The notes beneath the pieces are model-generated. The model had not been told where the DNA came from and did not search any database. It saw only the letters and a program-made list of their open reading frames with translations. Of a stretch of DNA of 64,000 bases, positions 53,345 to 64,000 are shown in pieces. Source of the stretch: Okapia johnstoni (lineage: Eukaryota; Chordata; Mammalia; Artiodactyla; Giraffidae); contig CM044315.1 in NCBI GenBank assembly GCA_024291935.2, forward strand, positions 57,572,385-57,636,384. The letters run 5' to 3'. Position numbers and translations under genes: made by a program. Each line of letters opens with the position of its first letter. The first letter of the stretch is position 1.

Positions 53345-53960
53345 GAAATAAAACATGACGTCGCCTCTTGAAGAATTTGATTTTAGTCAGGGAGACAAGC
53401 AGTTAACAATCATGGTCCCCCTGATAAAATCCTAGGTGCAGGTCTCTTTGAGAGCACAGAAGAAAGGCATACAGATCTTCATGTGAAGCTTGATCGGAAT
53501 TGTTCGGAATGCATGAGCTAGCAAACACGGAGAAGACAATTATTCTAGGAAGAGGGAATAGCAGAGGCAAAGGCAGACAAGTGTGGAAGTTCTCCGTGTT
53601 TAGGGAACTATATTTCATGCAATGTGGCTGAAGCAAATGGTGTTTAGTGACATTTTGGGAGACTAGAAAGGTAGATTGTCAGGACTAGCAAATAGATTTC
53701 AACTCTGATCTATTGGTAGTGGCCACCTGGAACATTGTATTAAGAAGCATTCCGAAGCCATGTCCAGTCTCTGTGGGGAAAATTGATGCAATCAATAGCT
53801 CCATTTGTAATGGAAGCAGAAAAACAGAGTGGAGACTGTATGTCACATATCTGCCATTGCTGATAGATTAGGTAGGGCCTCATATGCTGTATGAAGAGGT
53901 TGAACTTTCTCCTGAAAACCATAGGGAATAATTGCAAGATTTTAAGTATGGGAGTGACAT
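53345..53960 (-). mobile_element. L2 LINE, antisense, degenerate
   Basis: GTCAGGGAGACAAGCAGTTA, GAGGGAATAGCAGAGGCAAA, GTTGAACTTTCTCCTGAAAA and TATGGGAGTGACATGATCGT. Confidence 0.65.
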
Positions 53961-54809
53961 GATCGTATTACATAATAGGTGGTCCATAAATGCTTGTTGA
54001 ATTGAACTAACTGACTACGAGCCCCTCTTCCCTATTAATGATTTAGTGGATCAAATGAGCTCAAATGATTGGAACTCAGTGAATAAAACATGTATAATTG
54101 AGCCAATCGTGCTCAGAGGCACTGTGCTAAGTGCTGAAAGAATTAGAACAGCATCTAAAGGTGCTTAACATGCTCCCATGGTGTGGTTTACATAGTAAAA
54201 CAGTCTGGTTCATGCTGCAGTTTCCAATAGAGGTTTAAAGTGGTATTAATAATTTATGCAGCTATAATATTTCATGCTATGAGTTGGATGTATCCCAAAA
54301 GAAAGACTTCCAGGGGGCGTTTTGAACCTTTAACCATCCTGTTCATTACAAATCAAATAGCATGGAAATGATTGGAAGAAACAGATTGGAATGCTTTAAA
54401 ACATAAATCCATTGATATATGTTTTTATAATTTTTTCTAATAGTTTTTTATTTATACCTAGGTGAAAAGGGCTCTGAAATTTGGGCTATTATAAAAAACA
54501 AATTCCCTGACCTATTGTTTATTAATAAAACTAGCTAGTCTTATTAATAAAATAAATTAAAATTCTGTAAAGTTAACATTTGCCATTGTAACCATTCCCT
54601 TTTAACTGTGACAGGTTAAAAAAATCTTGTGAGTTGTGTTTCTGAAAGAATACACAAAGGAAGACTATCTTCAACAAGTATAGTATAGAAGCCAAAGGCG
54701 TATATTTCTATTTATCTTTCTTTGATTCCAAAGGGATTTAAGGTAGTATAGGATAGTGCAAACAATGTAGCAAGGGAAATTAATTTAAAATAACTATGAA
54801 ATATAGGGT

Positions 54810-55016
54810 GGGTTTCCCTGGTGTCCCAGCGGTAAAGAATCCACCTGCCAAACAGGAGGCACGGGTTCTATCCCTAGGTTGCAGAGATTCCCTGGAGAAG
54901 GAAATGGCAACCCACTCCAGTATTCTTGCCTGGGAAATCCCATGGACAGAGGAGCCTGGTGGGTTACAGTTCATGGGGTCACAAGAGTCAAACATGACAT
55001 AGCGACTGAACAACAA
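54810..55016 (+). mobile_element. Bov-tA SINE
   Basis: GGGTTTCCCTGGTGTCCCAG head and near-consensus body, ending AACATGACATAGCGACTGAA. Confidence 0.92.
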
Positions 55017-55635
55017 CATGAAAGATGGAGCAAAGGGAATTTGAGTGCAAAAAATCTAACAAAGTCCACTTGTGAGATTAGAGCACTACTCATAAGAAAA
55101 TGCATGTATCTCAAATCTCAAGAGACTCAAGCTGAAAGAGTTCTTATTACAGATCAAACAGAAAACAGAAGTAAGTGACATTTTTGATTTAATTAATTTA
55201 AGTGGAAAGACAAAAAGTAGATTTTTCAGATAATGGCCTATAAATGATTTTAAAAATCAGTGAAGATATCCAGATTAAGTTGCAAATTTGTACCACATTG
55301 ACTAACCATGTCACACCTTCTTGTGTGTCTGTTTTGTCTTTGTAGTTTCTGGCATTTCCTTTCTTTGACTTCCTATCATTATAAAGGCTGACAATGGTCA
55401 GAGATCAGTATAGGAGAGTTTTGTCTTTGTGTAAATATTCTTTGCAGTCACATTTCAGGGGTTGAGGGTAAGAGGAAAGGAGTTGGGCTGCAAACAACTT
55501 GAAAAGATAGTGTTATGTCTGTGTTACTGGGATCTGGGACAGTTTCTAATACATAATGAATTCTCAGTAATTGTGAGTTGAAAGAAGAAATGAAGCTTCA
55601 CAGAATTTATTAATCGTTACAAAATGTATAACCAT

Positions 55636-55755
55636 GGGACTTCCCTGGTGGTCCACTGGTTAAGACTTTGCCTTTCACTATGGGCATGCAGGTTCAATCC
55701 CTGGTTGGGGAGTTAAGATCTCACATGCCCTGAGGTCAAAAAACCAAAGCATAAT
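55636..55755 (+). mobile_element. CHR SINE (short form)
   Basis: GGGACTTCCCTGGTGGTCCA to TCTCACATGCCCTGAGGTCA, with an A-rich tail to about 55800. Confidence 0.88.
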
Positions 55756-56239
55756 AAAGAAGCAATATTGTAACAAATTCAATAAAGACAAAAAAAAAAA
55801 TGGTCCACATAAAAGAAAATCTTAAAAGAAATGCATAGCCACTAAAGATTTATGCCTATGTGATATATTTGTCATTGCTTCCCAAACTCAGTATTTAGCT
55901 TGTATGATCATGTTACCTGGACATTTTGTTCTAGAAGGATCTAGACTACAATAAAACCTTAAGAAGAAGGTACATTAGGAAGACAGAAAAGGAAGTTAAA
56001 ACAAAAAAAAAATCAAAGAGAGGGCACACAGCAATTGCTTTTCATTGCTACTCTTGTTATTTGTTGCTTTCTTATTTCGATATTTTATAAAAACAGGAAG
56101 ATCTCCAGGGCCTTAGGCAACACTCTCCCACTTCCAACAGCTGCCCCTTATTCTCAGAAAGGATTTTTTTTCAGCTTCCTTCCACTGAGACTTTAGAACA
56201 CTTGAGAGATTTGGGAAGGAAAGAGATCACTTTCTTTTT

Positions 56240-56440
56240 TTAATCAGTGTCCACTTTGTGCCAGGTGCTCCACCAAGCAATTCAGCAACCATTATACTAT
56301 CTAATGCTCACAGAATTTTGATAGGCAGGTATACTTTCACTTTATCAGTGAAGAAACTACTGCTCACAAAACTATCTAACTTCAGGCATTATAAATAATG
56401 AGCTAGAGCTAGGACTCAACCAAGGTTTACCTAGTTTCTT
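56240..56440 (-). mobile_element. MIR SINE
   Basis: TTTGTGCCAGGTGCTCCACC and CTATCTAATGCTCACAGAAT in reverse MIR order. Confidence 0.6.
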
Positions 56441-56814
56441 TGCCTCTTACTGTGTAGGAGAAGTATTTCTCCCACTCTCAAAACTTTCTCAGTTTTTCTT
56501 GTTTTAATTGTTGAGCAAGACCCTCTGTGCTCCATGATCATGAAGATGTAGTATTCTCCCCGTGGAATGGGTCTTAATATAGTTTTTTATTTATAATACA
56601 TTTGGCATTAACTGTTATCATCGCAGATTAATCCAGTTGTCCAGGTACTTTACAATAGTCTATTGTTTGAGTAGAGAAAAAGGAGGCATAGCAAGTATAT
56701 AGAAAAATACTTTCTGTGCTGTCACAGAGTACATTTCCAGTTCCATGAGCTGCCCATTAAAGTGTGTTACTCAAATTATCAATATGATATAATGATGATG
56801 ATGAGAACAATGGT

Positions 56815-57050
56815 GATAGCACTCTTATTTACTGAGCATTTAATACGTATCCAGGATTGTTTTAAACACTCCTACTACGTCATTTAACCTTAGGATAACC
56901 TTACAAAGTGGATGTTATTGTTCTCACTTTGCAGAGGAGAAGCTGGAAGCTCAGAGCAGTAATTTGCTGAGTTCTTACAGTACTAAATGGCAGAGCTGGG
57001 TTTGAACCCAGATTTGATGTTCCTGCCCCTATTTTTAGTCACAATGCCAA
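56815..57050 (-). mobile_element. MIR SINE
   Basis: CACTTTGCAGAGGAGAAGCT, GGCAGAGCTGGGTTTGAACC and TACTGAGCATTTAATACGTA. Well preserved. Confidence 0.8.
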
Positions 57051-57363
57051 ATATCCTTTGACAGTAACAACTGGTTTATGTTGCTATCTTTAGATTTTAG
57101 TTTTGCTTTCATGTCTCTACCAGAGTTGTATTTGTTAGATTTTATTTTCTAGTATACTTTGTGTGTGTGTCTGTGTGTCTGTGTGTGGGTATAGTTAATT
57201 CTGCCATAAAGGATAATTCTACCAACATTTCCACAGCGTCAAGAGTCTTCCTGGCCAGAATATGCTGGTTTTGTCAAGCAACTTTAATTTTGCTATAATT
57301 TATAATGCTTATTTCCCATAACAGTCAGTCTTCAGAATAAGCTATTATATTACTTGACTTTCA

Positions 57364-57377
57364 TACATATGTATATA

Positions 57378-57410
<33 letters not shown>

Positions 57411-57412
57411 AT
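57364..57412. repeat. (TA)n(TATG)n microsatellite
   Basis: TATATATATATAT followed by about six GTAT units, directly at the left edge of the Tigger element. Confidence 0.9.
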
Positions 57413-58116
57413 GGCACACCTCACTTTATTGCACTTTACAGATACTGAGTTTCTTTTCTTTTTTTTTCTTTTTAACAAATTGAAGGTCTGTGAAACAACC
57501 CTGCATTGAGGAAGTCTACAGGCTCCATTTTCCAACAGTATTTGCTTACTACTTTGTGTCTCTGAGTCACACTTTGGTAATTCTCAAACTATTTCAAACT
57601 TTTCCATTATTTTTGTGTTTGTTATGGTGATCTGTGATCAATTATCTTTGATGTTACTACTACAACTCACTGAAGGCTCAGATGTCGATTAGCATTTTTT
57701 AATGATGAAGTTTCTAAACTAGGCATGTACATTATTTAGATATAATGTTACTGCGCACATACATTATAGTGTAAACATAACTTTTATATGCACTAGGAAA
57801 CTAAAAAATGTATGTTATTCACTTTTTTATGATGTTCTCTTTGTTACAGTGGTCTGAGGGTTTCCCAGGTAGAGCTAGTGGTAAAGAACCCTCCTGCCAA
57901 TACAGGAGACGTCAGAGAAATGGGTTCAATCCCTGGGTCGGGAAGATCCCCTACAGGAGGGCATGGCAACCCACTCCAATATTCTTGCCTGGAGAATCCC
58001 ATGGACATAGGAGCCTGGTGGGCTACAATCCAGGCTACAAAGAGTCAGACACGAAGCGACTTAGCGCTCACACACACTGATCTGGAATCGAGCAGAGATA
58101 CTGAGGTATGCCTATA
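57411..58116 (+). mobile_element. Tigger-type (pogo, Tc1/mariner) DNA transposon remnant
   Basis: It begins GGCACACCTCACTTTATTGC, continues AACAAATTGAAGGTCTGTGA, TGGTGATCTGTGATCAATTA, CATAACTTTTATATGCACTA and ends GAGGTATGCCTATA, the Tigger terminal sequence. There is no transposase frame, so it is an internally deleted copy. A Bov-tA interrupts the right end. Confidence 0.75.
57857..58077 (+). mobile_element. Bov-tA SINE inside the Tigger element
   Basis: GGTTTCCCAGGTAGAGCTAG head to GTCAGACACGAAGCGACTTA. Tigger sequence TGGTCTGA / TGATCTGG stands on each side. Confidence 0.92.
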
Positions 58117-58199
58117 TATAGTATGAAAAGCATATGCATAAATCTCAGTGGCATTATTTTGCCCTTAAGGTGAAATGATATCCGCTTCTGCCTCTTCTC

Positions 58200-58330
58200 A
58201 CTCACCTAATATGTACTGAGTATCTACTGTAAGGCAGTTACTCTGTTAGACATCCAGGACACTGAGATCAAAGGGCATGTTCCTGTACACAAGAAATCCA
58301 TAATAACATATTCCGGTTTATGTTTAAAGC
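58200..58330 (-). mobile_element. L2 LINE 3' scrap
   Basis: GTACTGAGTATCTACTGTAA and AGACATCCAGGACACTGAGA in reverse L2 order. Confidence 0.5.
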
Positions 58331-58619
58331 ACAGATAAAGGTGATCTTAAGTCAGTGGAATAGTCCAAGTTTAATTAGTGAAATATATCCTGGTTATCCC
58401 ACTCCTTACCCTCCACAGAAACTCTTTTATGATACGGCAACAATTAATAAAGTACCTGTCTTCAGTGTGCAGAGTAAGAGATGCCCAACAGCCTATGAAA
58501 ACATGCTAGTTAGCTCCAAAAGTTCCCCACAGTCCTAGAGCACTAGATAGTGAAGGGGGTCCCAGGAACTAAGAGAGATCGCCGTCATAGCAATTAGAAG
58601 ATTCTGTTAGTTTAACACT

Positions 58620-58740
58620 GTTATCCAAAGCCTTCAAACACAAGTCCTGTAGTGGAATCCTGGTTCTTCAGTCACTGTCTCATGTTGCTATGTTACATAA
58701 CCCTTCCTGAGCCTCAACGTCCTTATTTGTAAAAAAGATT
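58620..58740 (+). mobile_element. MIR fragment
   Basis: CCTTCCTGAGCCTCAACGTC and CTTATTTGTAAAAAAGAT core. Confidence 0.5.
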
Positions 58741-58797
58741 ATAATATCTTTTTTTGCTTCTGCTTATGTATTCATTCACTTGATACGAAGAGCCTAC

Positions 58798-59003
58798 TCA
58801 TTAGAAAAGACCCTGATGCTGGGAAAGATTGAAGATGGGAGGAGAAGGAGATGACAGAGGATGAGATGGTTGGATGGCACCCCGACTCAATGGACATGAG
58901 TTTGAGCAAGCTCTGGGAGATAGTGAAGGACAGGTAAGCCTGGCGTGCTGCAGTTCATGGGGTTGCAAAGAGTCAGACACAACTGAGCAACTGAACAACA
59001 AAT
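58798..59003 (+). mobile_element. BovB LINE 3' end
   Basis: TTAGAAAAGACCCTGATGCT to ACAACTGAGCAACTGAACAA, about 205 bases. Confidence 0.92.
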
Positions 59004-59009
59004 ATATTC

Positions 59010-59370
59010 ATTCCTCCAGAAAATATTTTTAAAAATATCCACTTGAGCTAGGCACTAGATAAACAATGTTCAACAAGGTAGATACTGCTCCTGCCCTCAT
59101 GAACATTACAGCCTGGTGAAAGAAAGAGGCAATAAATGAACTAGGTGCTACAACAGAGAATAAAGAGGGGAAAAGTGTTTGGAGTAGGTTGTCAGAGCAT
59201 GCTTCTCTGCAAAGGCGACACTTAGGCAGACATCTAAAACATGGAAAGAGCATGCTTTGTAAACAGCAAGTGGCAAATGTATTTTGGGTATGGGAAGTGA
59301 TTTGTGCAAAGGCTCTGAGTTGGTAAAGAGGAGCTGAGAAACTGAAACCAGCCTAGTAGTTTGAAAAATA
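59010..59370 (-). mobile_element. L2 LINE 3' end
   Basis: GAGCTAGGCACTAGATAAAC, CTCATGAACATTACAGCCTG and TTTGTGCAAAGGCTCTGAGT in reverse L2 order. Confidence 0.7.
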
Positions 59371-59394
59371 CAAAGGAGGGTATGATCCTATAAA

Positions 59395-59720
59395 GTGGAT
59401 ATTGTCTACACTCAAATCCAGTATTTCCACTCCTGGGTATATATGCTAGAGAAATTCTTGAATTTGTCTACTAGGAGACACATAAGAATACTTCTATTAG
59501 CACTAAACTTTGTTCATGATAACACAAAACTAAAACAATCCAAACACTGACAGAAGAGAAGAGAAGTAAATATTGGTGCAGTCCCATCCTGAAATATTAT
59601 ACAGTGGTGAAAATGAGTGAATTGTAACTACTAAAACCAATAAAGATAAATATTATAAACCCTACTTTAAGTGGAGAAAACAAATAATTAAAAAACAACT
59701 TACAGTATTATTTACCATGT
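59395..59720 (+). mobile_element. L1 LINE fragment (older)
   Basis: TCCACTCCTGGGTATATATG and TACAGTGGTGAAAATGAGTG are eroded L1 3' blocks. Confidence 0.55.
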
Positions 59721-60431
59721 ATTTAAATAATCTTAGAATACTCAAAAAATTAATTGTATATACATATTATATTGTAAAAGTATTCTTAAAAAGCAAGGAA
59801 ATTGAAACTTTTGTTTCTAGCCAAGATGTTGGAATGAAGAGTAAATTTACCCTTTTCCTTAAATAAACAGGAAACTAGAAAATTATATGAAACAATAGCT
59901 TTCAGAAACTGGACAACAGCAAAGCAGGGCTGTAATGCCTGAGTGAAGGAAAACAAATAAGGTGAGATATGTATTGGCACTAGCTTACCCTCTGGAAAGA
60001 GTTGCCAGGTGGTAGAATAGAAAGGGGGAACCCAAACAGAGTCCAGTGTTTCTTTCTGAGTTGGAAGCAGAGACTAGACTTAGGGGAGAATAAGGCAGCC
60101 AAAATTTGCTGGGCAGAGTACTGCAGACGAGGGAGCTGGGAAGAAAGAGAGCTCCAGAAATCTGTAGAAGGGTCAACCAAATGTTTATGACTGAGTACTT
60201 ATCTATGCTTGAATGAGATGGACTTATCCAAGGTCAGGGAAAGATCTCTCAGAAAAGAATAATCTTAACATAGGACTGAACAAAGTTCTTGTTCCCACAA
60301 GTCAGAATGGAAAGACCTCATAATATACGAGGCATCAGGTAGGAAACTTAAAGGTCAAACATCTCAGCAATGGACCTAAAACCATGCTAAAGACTGCTGT
60401 GGACCCCAAAGAAAAAGTGTAAAAAAAAGTT

Positions 60432-60572
60432 TGAAAAGGGCATGGCAACCCACTCCAATATTCTTGCCTAGAGAATCCCCATGGACAGAGGAGCCTGGTG
60501 GGCTACAGCCTATGGGATCATAAAGAGTTGGACACAACTGAGTTGACTAAGCACAGCACAGCACAGACATAC
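60432..60572 (+). mobile_element. Bov-tA SINE, 5'-truncated
   Basis: It starts in the body (GGGCATGGCAACCCACTCCA) and ends GGACACAACTGAGTTGACTA with a short AGCAC repeat. The tRNA head is absent. Confidence 0.9.
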
Positions 60573-61068
60573 TTACATATCACTTTTGAAATTTGTGTGT
60601 GTGTGCTAAATCCAACACCCAGGTCCATCTGGAATCAGTTTTTATTGACTGATTTTCATTTCCTGTATGTGGGTCATATTTTTATGTTTCTTTGTGTATC
60701 TCATAATTTTTTTTGTTAAAAAGCAAAGATTGTAGATAATATGTGTAATGATTTTGGATTTTGTTTTATTCTTCTTTTTTTTTTTTTTTTTGGTTTCAAT
60801 AGGTAACTAACTTGTCTATTCAAAATTGTGAAGTCCACTTCCCTAGACTGTGTAGCCACTGAAGGTTCTGCTCAGGTTTGCTGTTTTGTTTTGCTTCCTA
60901 GAAGAGGAGTGCTTAGCTCCCCAAAGTCTCTTCCATATCTTCATAGGTTATTGGTACACCCGTGATTTGGGCAGAGGTTATGCTCAGAAACCTCAAGCCA
61001 GCAAGGCTTTCACTCTCTGCTGTCTGAGTTGTGTGTTGGCTGAGGAGCACATTTAAAAGCAGAGCATC

Positions 61069-61712
61069 AGGACTTCCCTGTTGGCCCAGTCATTAAGAAT
61101 CTGCCTGCCCGGGCTTCCCTGGTGGCTCAGTGGTAAAGAATCCCCCTGCTAATGCTGGAGACACGGGTTCGATCCCTGGTCAGGGAGGATCCCACATGGC
61201 TCAGAGCAGCTAAGCCTATGCACCACAACTATTGAGCCTGGAAACCACAACTACCGGGTCCACATGCAGCAGCTACTGAAGCCCGCCTGCCATAGAGCAC
61301 GTGCTCTGCAACAAGAGAAAACTGCACGCTGCAAACTACAGAAAAGCCCACACAGCAATGAAGACCCAGAACACCTCAAAATAAAAATAAATTAATTAAT
61401 TAAAATTATTAAAAATAAAAAAGAATCTGCCTGTCAATGCAGGAAACATGGGTGCCATCCCTGCTACAGGAAGATTTCACATGCAACGGGGCAACTAAGC
61501 CCATGTGCTGCAACTACTGAGCCTGTGCTCTAGAACCCATAAGCTGCAACTACTGAGTCTGGTGCCTCAACTAGAGAGCTCGCGTGCTATCAACTACAGA
61601 GCCCACAAGCTTGGAGCCTGGGCACCACAACTAAAATGAAGCCGAAGCACTGCAATGAAAGATCCTGCATACTTCAACTAAGATCCAATGCAGCAAAAAT
61701 AAATAAATACAT
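61069..61712 (+). mobile_element. CHR SINE (long form), outer copy
   Basis: Head GGACTTCCCTGTTGGCCCAG (61069-61109), then after the inner element TCTGCCTGTCAATGCAGGAA to CAGCAAAAATAAATAAATAC. Confidence 0.9.
61110..61420 (+). mobile_element. CHR SINE (long form), nested inner copy
   Basis: GGGCTTCCCTGGTGGCTCAG head through the CHR body to an AATTAATTAATTAAAATTATT tail region. Target-site duplication AAGAATCTGCCTG(C/T)C at 61095-61109 and 61421-61435, made from the outer copy. Confidence 0.92.
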
Positions 61713-61734
61713 GAATATTTTAAAGACATACACA

Positions 61735-62104
61735 CAAGACACTCACTGGAATAACTAAAGTTGAAAAGAGACCATACCAAGTGTTAATGGTGATATGGAG
61801 CAACTGGACTCACATATTACTAGTGGGCTGAAAAAATGGTGCAACTGCTTTGAGAAAAGCTGGGTAGTTCCTTATGAAATTAAACATATACTTTCCATAG
61901 AATCCAGAAATTTCCTCCTTGGGTATTTACCCAAGAGAATTGAAAGTATATGTTCACACAAAGACCTGTACCTGAATATGTCAAACAGCATTCATCAGAA
62001 TACCCAAAACCTGGAAACCACTCAGATGTCCCTCAATTGGTGAATGGATAATATTGAGGTATAGCCATGCAATAAAATACTATTCAGCATAAGGAATAAA
62101 CAAT

Positions 62105-62167
<63 letters not shown>

Positions 62168-62480
62168 TATATAAAACAATGTGGATGAATCTCAAAAATA
62201 TTATGCTAACTGCCAAACAAAAAACAACCATATTGTATGATTCCTTTTATAAAAAAATCTAGAAAAGGCAAGACTGTATTACAGAAATCAGTGGTTTTTA
62301 GAGGCTGAGGGTGGGGGTAGAGATTGACTGCAGAGGAAAAAGAGAACTTTGGGGGGTTAAAGAAGTATGCCAGACTATGATTATGGTGATAGGTACATGC
62401 TGGTGTATATTAAGCAAAATGCACTGAATTGTACTCTTAAATTATGTGAATTTCATTGCCCAAATTATTTTATAATATAC
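61735..62480 (+). mobile_element. L1 LINE 3' end (older)
   Basis: ACTAGTGGGCTGAAAAAATG, AGAATTGAAAGTATATGTTC, TGTCCCTCAATTGGTGAATG and an L1-type 3' UTR with TGGTGATAGGTACATGC. It has acquired an AT repeat inside. Confidence 0.75.
62107..62177. repeat. (AT)n(AC)n microsatellite within L1
   Basis: About 25 AT units then CACACACACATATATA. Self-complementary, so likely unstable and hard to sequence. Confidence 0.95.
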
Positions 62481-63723
62481 CTGACAAAGAAAAATCCAAG
62501 GGAATGATAAAAACAAAATTCAGATAGTGGTTGCCTTTGGAAGGGATGCAGGACGACAGAATATGAGAGCTGTATATAAGAGCATTGAATGTTGGTGATT
62601 TTTTAATAGTTTCTCTGTATACTAAGTTTTAATTAAAAACAATAGAGGTATGAGTGAATAGGGGACATGAAGTGTAGACACGTGCAGACCACTTTAGAGA
62701 AATAAAGCAGTGGCTACAGAAGAATGTTATGTCAAAGCTTTTTTGTTGCTGTTTGTTTATTTTTAAATATAGGAAACACTAGAGCATGCTTTTACACCAG
62801 TGAGAATGACTCATTAGAAACGGAGAGAACAATGACAAAAAAAGGGAACAGAGAAGGAGCAAAGTCCTTGGGAGAGCAAGAGAGAATGGCTGCTGGAGCC
62901 AAGTGGAAGGACTGGACCTTGGTCATAGGAAGGTCTCTTCCTCCATGGTAACAAGAGGGAAGAAGATGGGTACAAATTCAGTTAGGCTTAGGAACTTAGT
63001 GATTGGAAGATGAAGCAATTTCCTTCTGAAAATTCCTCTTTTCTCAATGAAGTATGATTAAGACCACCAGCAGAAGTGGGAAAGAATAGGATTTTGTAGG
63101 AGAGTGTTTGAAATAGGCATCTGGAGAGTATAGTGAGGATCCCATTCATGAAATACATGAAATATATCAGTGCCTGATATATATATACATCTTCCTTCTA
63201 CATCATGTACCCACTTCAGCTACACTCTGCCTCCATGGGCTGAGGGTTATTTATGCCCATGACTGTGGTCTGTTGGGGAGTAGTGCTCAGTAATGAGTAA
63301 GAGTCAGCAGAGGAGGCAGCTGTCTTCCTGGCAGTCTCCTTGTCCTGAATTTGCAGTCAAAAACATTGCTAGAGATCTGTTTACAGAGTTTTGCAATCCA
63401 TGGAGGGTGAGGAAGGCCTCTTCTGAACATTTTGCTCCTAATCTAATGTTTCCAGCTAGGCCTCTGCTAAACAGAATGTTTTCTCAGGTAGTTTTTTATT
63501 TGAGGCATTTATATGTGGTGTTTTTGATGTGTACTAAATCAATCAGGTGATTTTTCCTTTGGTTATATTCCCATTCTTCGTATTATACTATAATATAGTC
63601 TATACATATGTGCATGTATACATTATATGATATACTATAACACTATTTCCTGCTTAGCATATAACTTGAACTTTGTCTTTCTGCCTGTCTGACATTGTAC
63701 ATGTTCAATAAATAGAGAATGAA

Positions 63724-63900
63724 ATCAATCAATCAATCAAAGTGTATTTATTGAATATTTATTGCAGTGCTTTGCTAAACAGCTTTAGCAAAAAGTGTGG
63801 ATAGCCACCACCCTCATGTCACCATGTCACCTACAATCTTGTTGGTAAGGTGACTGAACTGAACTGGCAACATATACTTGTTAAGGTAATGGCACAGTAC
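63724..63900 (-). mobile_element. L2 LINE 3' tail with (AATC)n start
   Basis: AATCAATCAATCAATCAAAG leads into TATTTATTGAATATTTATTG and decayed reverse L2. Confidence 0.5.
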
Positions 63901-63906
63901 AATATT

Positions 63907-64000
63907 AGGGCTTCCCTGGTGGCTCAGTGGTAAAGAATCTGCCTGCCAATGAAGGAGATGCAGATTCAATTGCTAGGTTGGGAAGATCCCCTGGAGAAGG
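63907..64000 (+). mobile_element. Bov-tA SINE, cut by window end
   Basis: GGGCTTCCCTGGTGGCTCAG head and CCTGGAGAAGG where the window stops. Confidence 0.93.

Larger units (their letters stand above)
34960..64000. other. Gene-free region upstream of GADD45A
   Basis: No coding exon, tRNA, rRNA or other RNA gene is supported. All open frames examined are short, or lie in repeats. Stretches where I recognise no repeat include 35050-38040, 41930-43320, 46080-47150, 47445-47690, 51240-52160, 53970-54800, 55020-55630, 55800-56230 and 62480-63720. Confidence 0.75.

Noticed and set aside
63724..63740. (AATC)n run considered as a CRISPR-like or satellite array
   Set aside because: Only four to five units of four bases at an L2 tail; no spacers or larger repeat unit anywhere in the window.

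Overview
The window is mammalian nuclear DNA from a ruminant, most likely a bovid such as cattle. Ruminant-restricted repeats occur throughout: Bov-tA and Bov-A2 SINEs, BovB LINE 3' ends and CHR-type tRNA-Glu SINEs. They lie over older mammalian repeats (MIR, L2, L1, MaLR LTR, hAT and Tigger DNA transposons). The two genes and their orientation match the GADD45A-GNG12 neighbourhood of human 1p31 (gene order from memory; the species cannot be fixed from sequence alone).

Layout. 1-10427 is a 5'-side intron of GNG12 (+ strand), full of old repeats. 10428-10540 and 12999-13124 are the two coding exons of GNG12, a 72-residue G-protein gamma subunit ending in a CaaX box. A long 3' UTR runs to about 16825. 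16826-31547 is the intergenic space between two convergent genes. About 31548-34700 is GADD45A on the - strand: four coding exons, 165 codons, splice sites intact. Its first exons sit in a CpG island, with an octamer-CCAAT-octamer promoter and a GGGGGC repeat upstream. 34960-64000 holds no gene I can support. It is intergenic DNA with nested transposons and several microsatellites.

How the genes work. The two share no operon-like logic. GNG12 pairs with a G-beta subunit at membranes. GADD45A is a nuclear stress and growth-arrest protein that binds PCNA, CDK1 and MAP3K4. They are tail-to-tail neighbours about 14.7 kb apart.

I found no undescribed molecular system. The best leads are regulatory or structural. 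The position equivalent to the classical p53 element in GADD45A intron 3 has substitutions in both CWWG cores. A GGGGGC tract lies about 100 bp upstream of the GADD45A promoter elements. A 0.29-kb block in the GNG12 intron is duplicated together with a SINE and its target-site duplication. Several repeat nests give a clear order of insertion. All comparison with human sequence or repeat consensus is from memory; no alignment was run.
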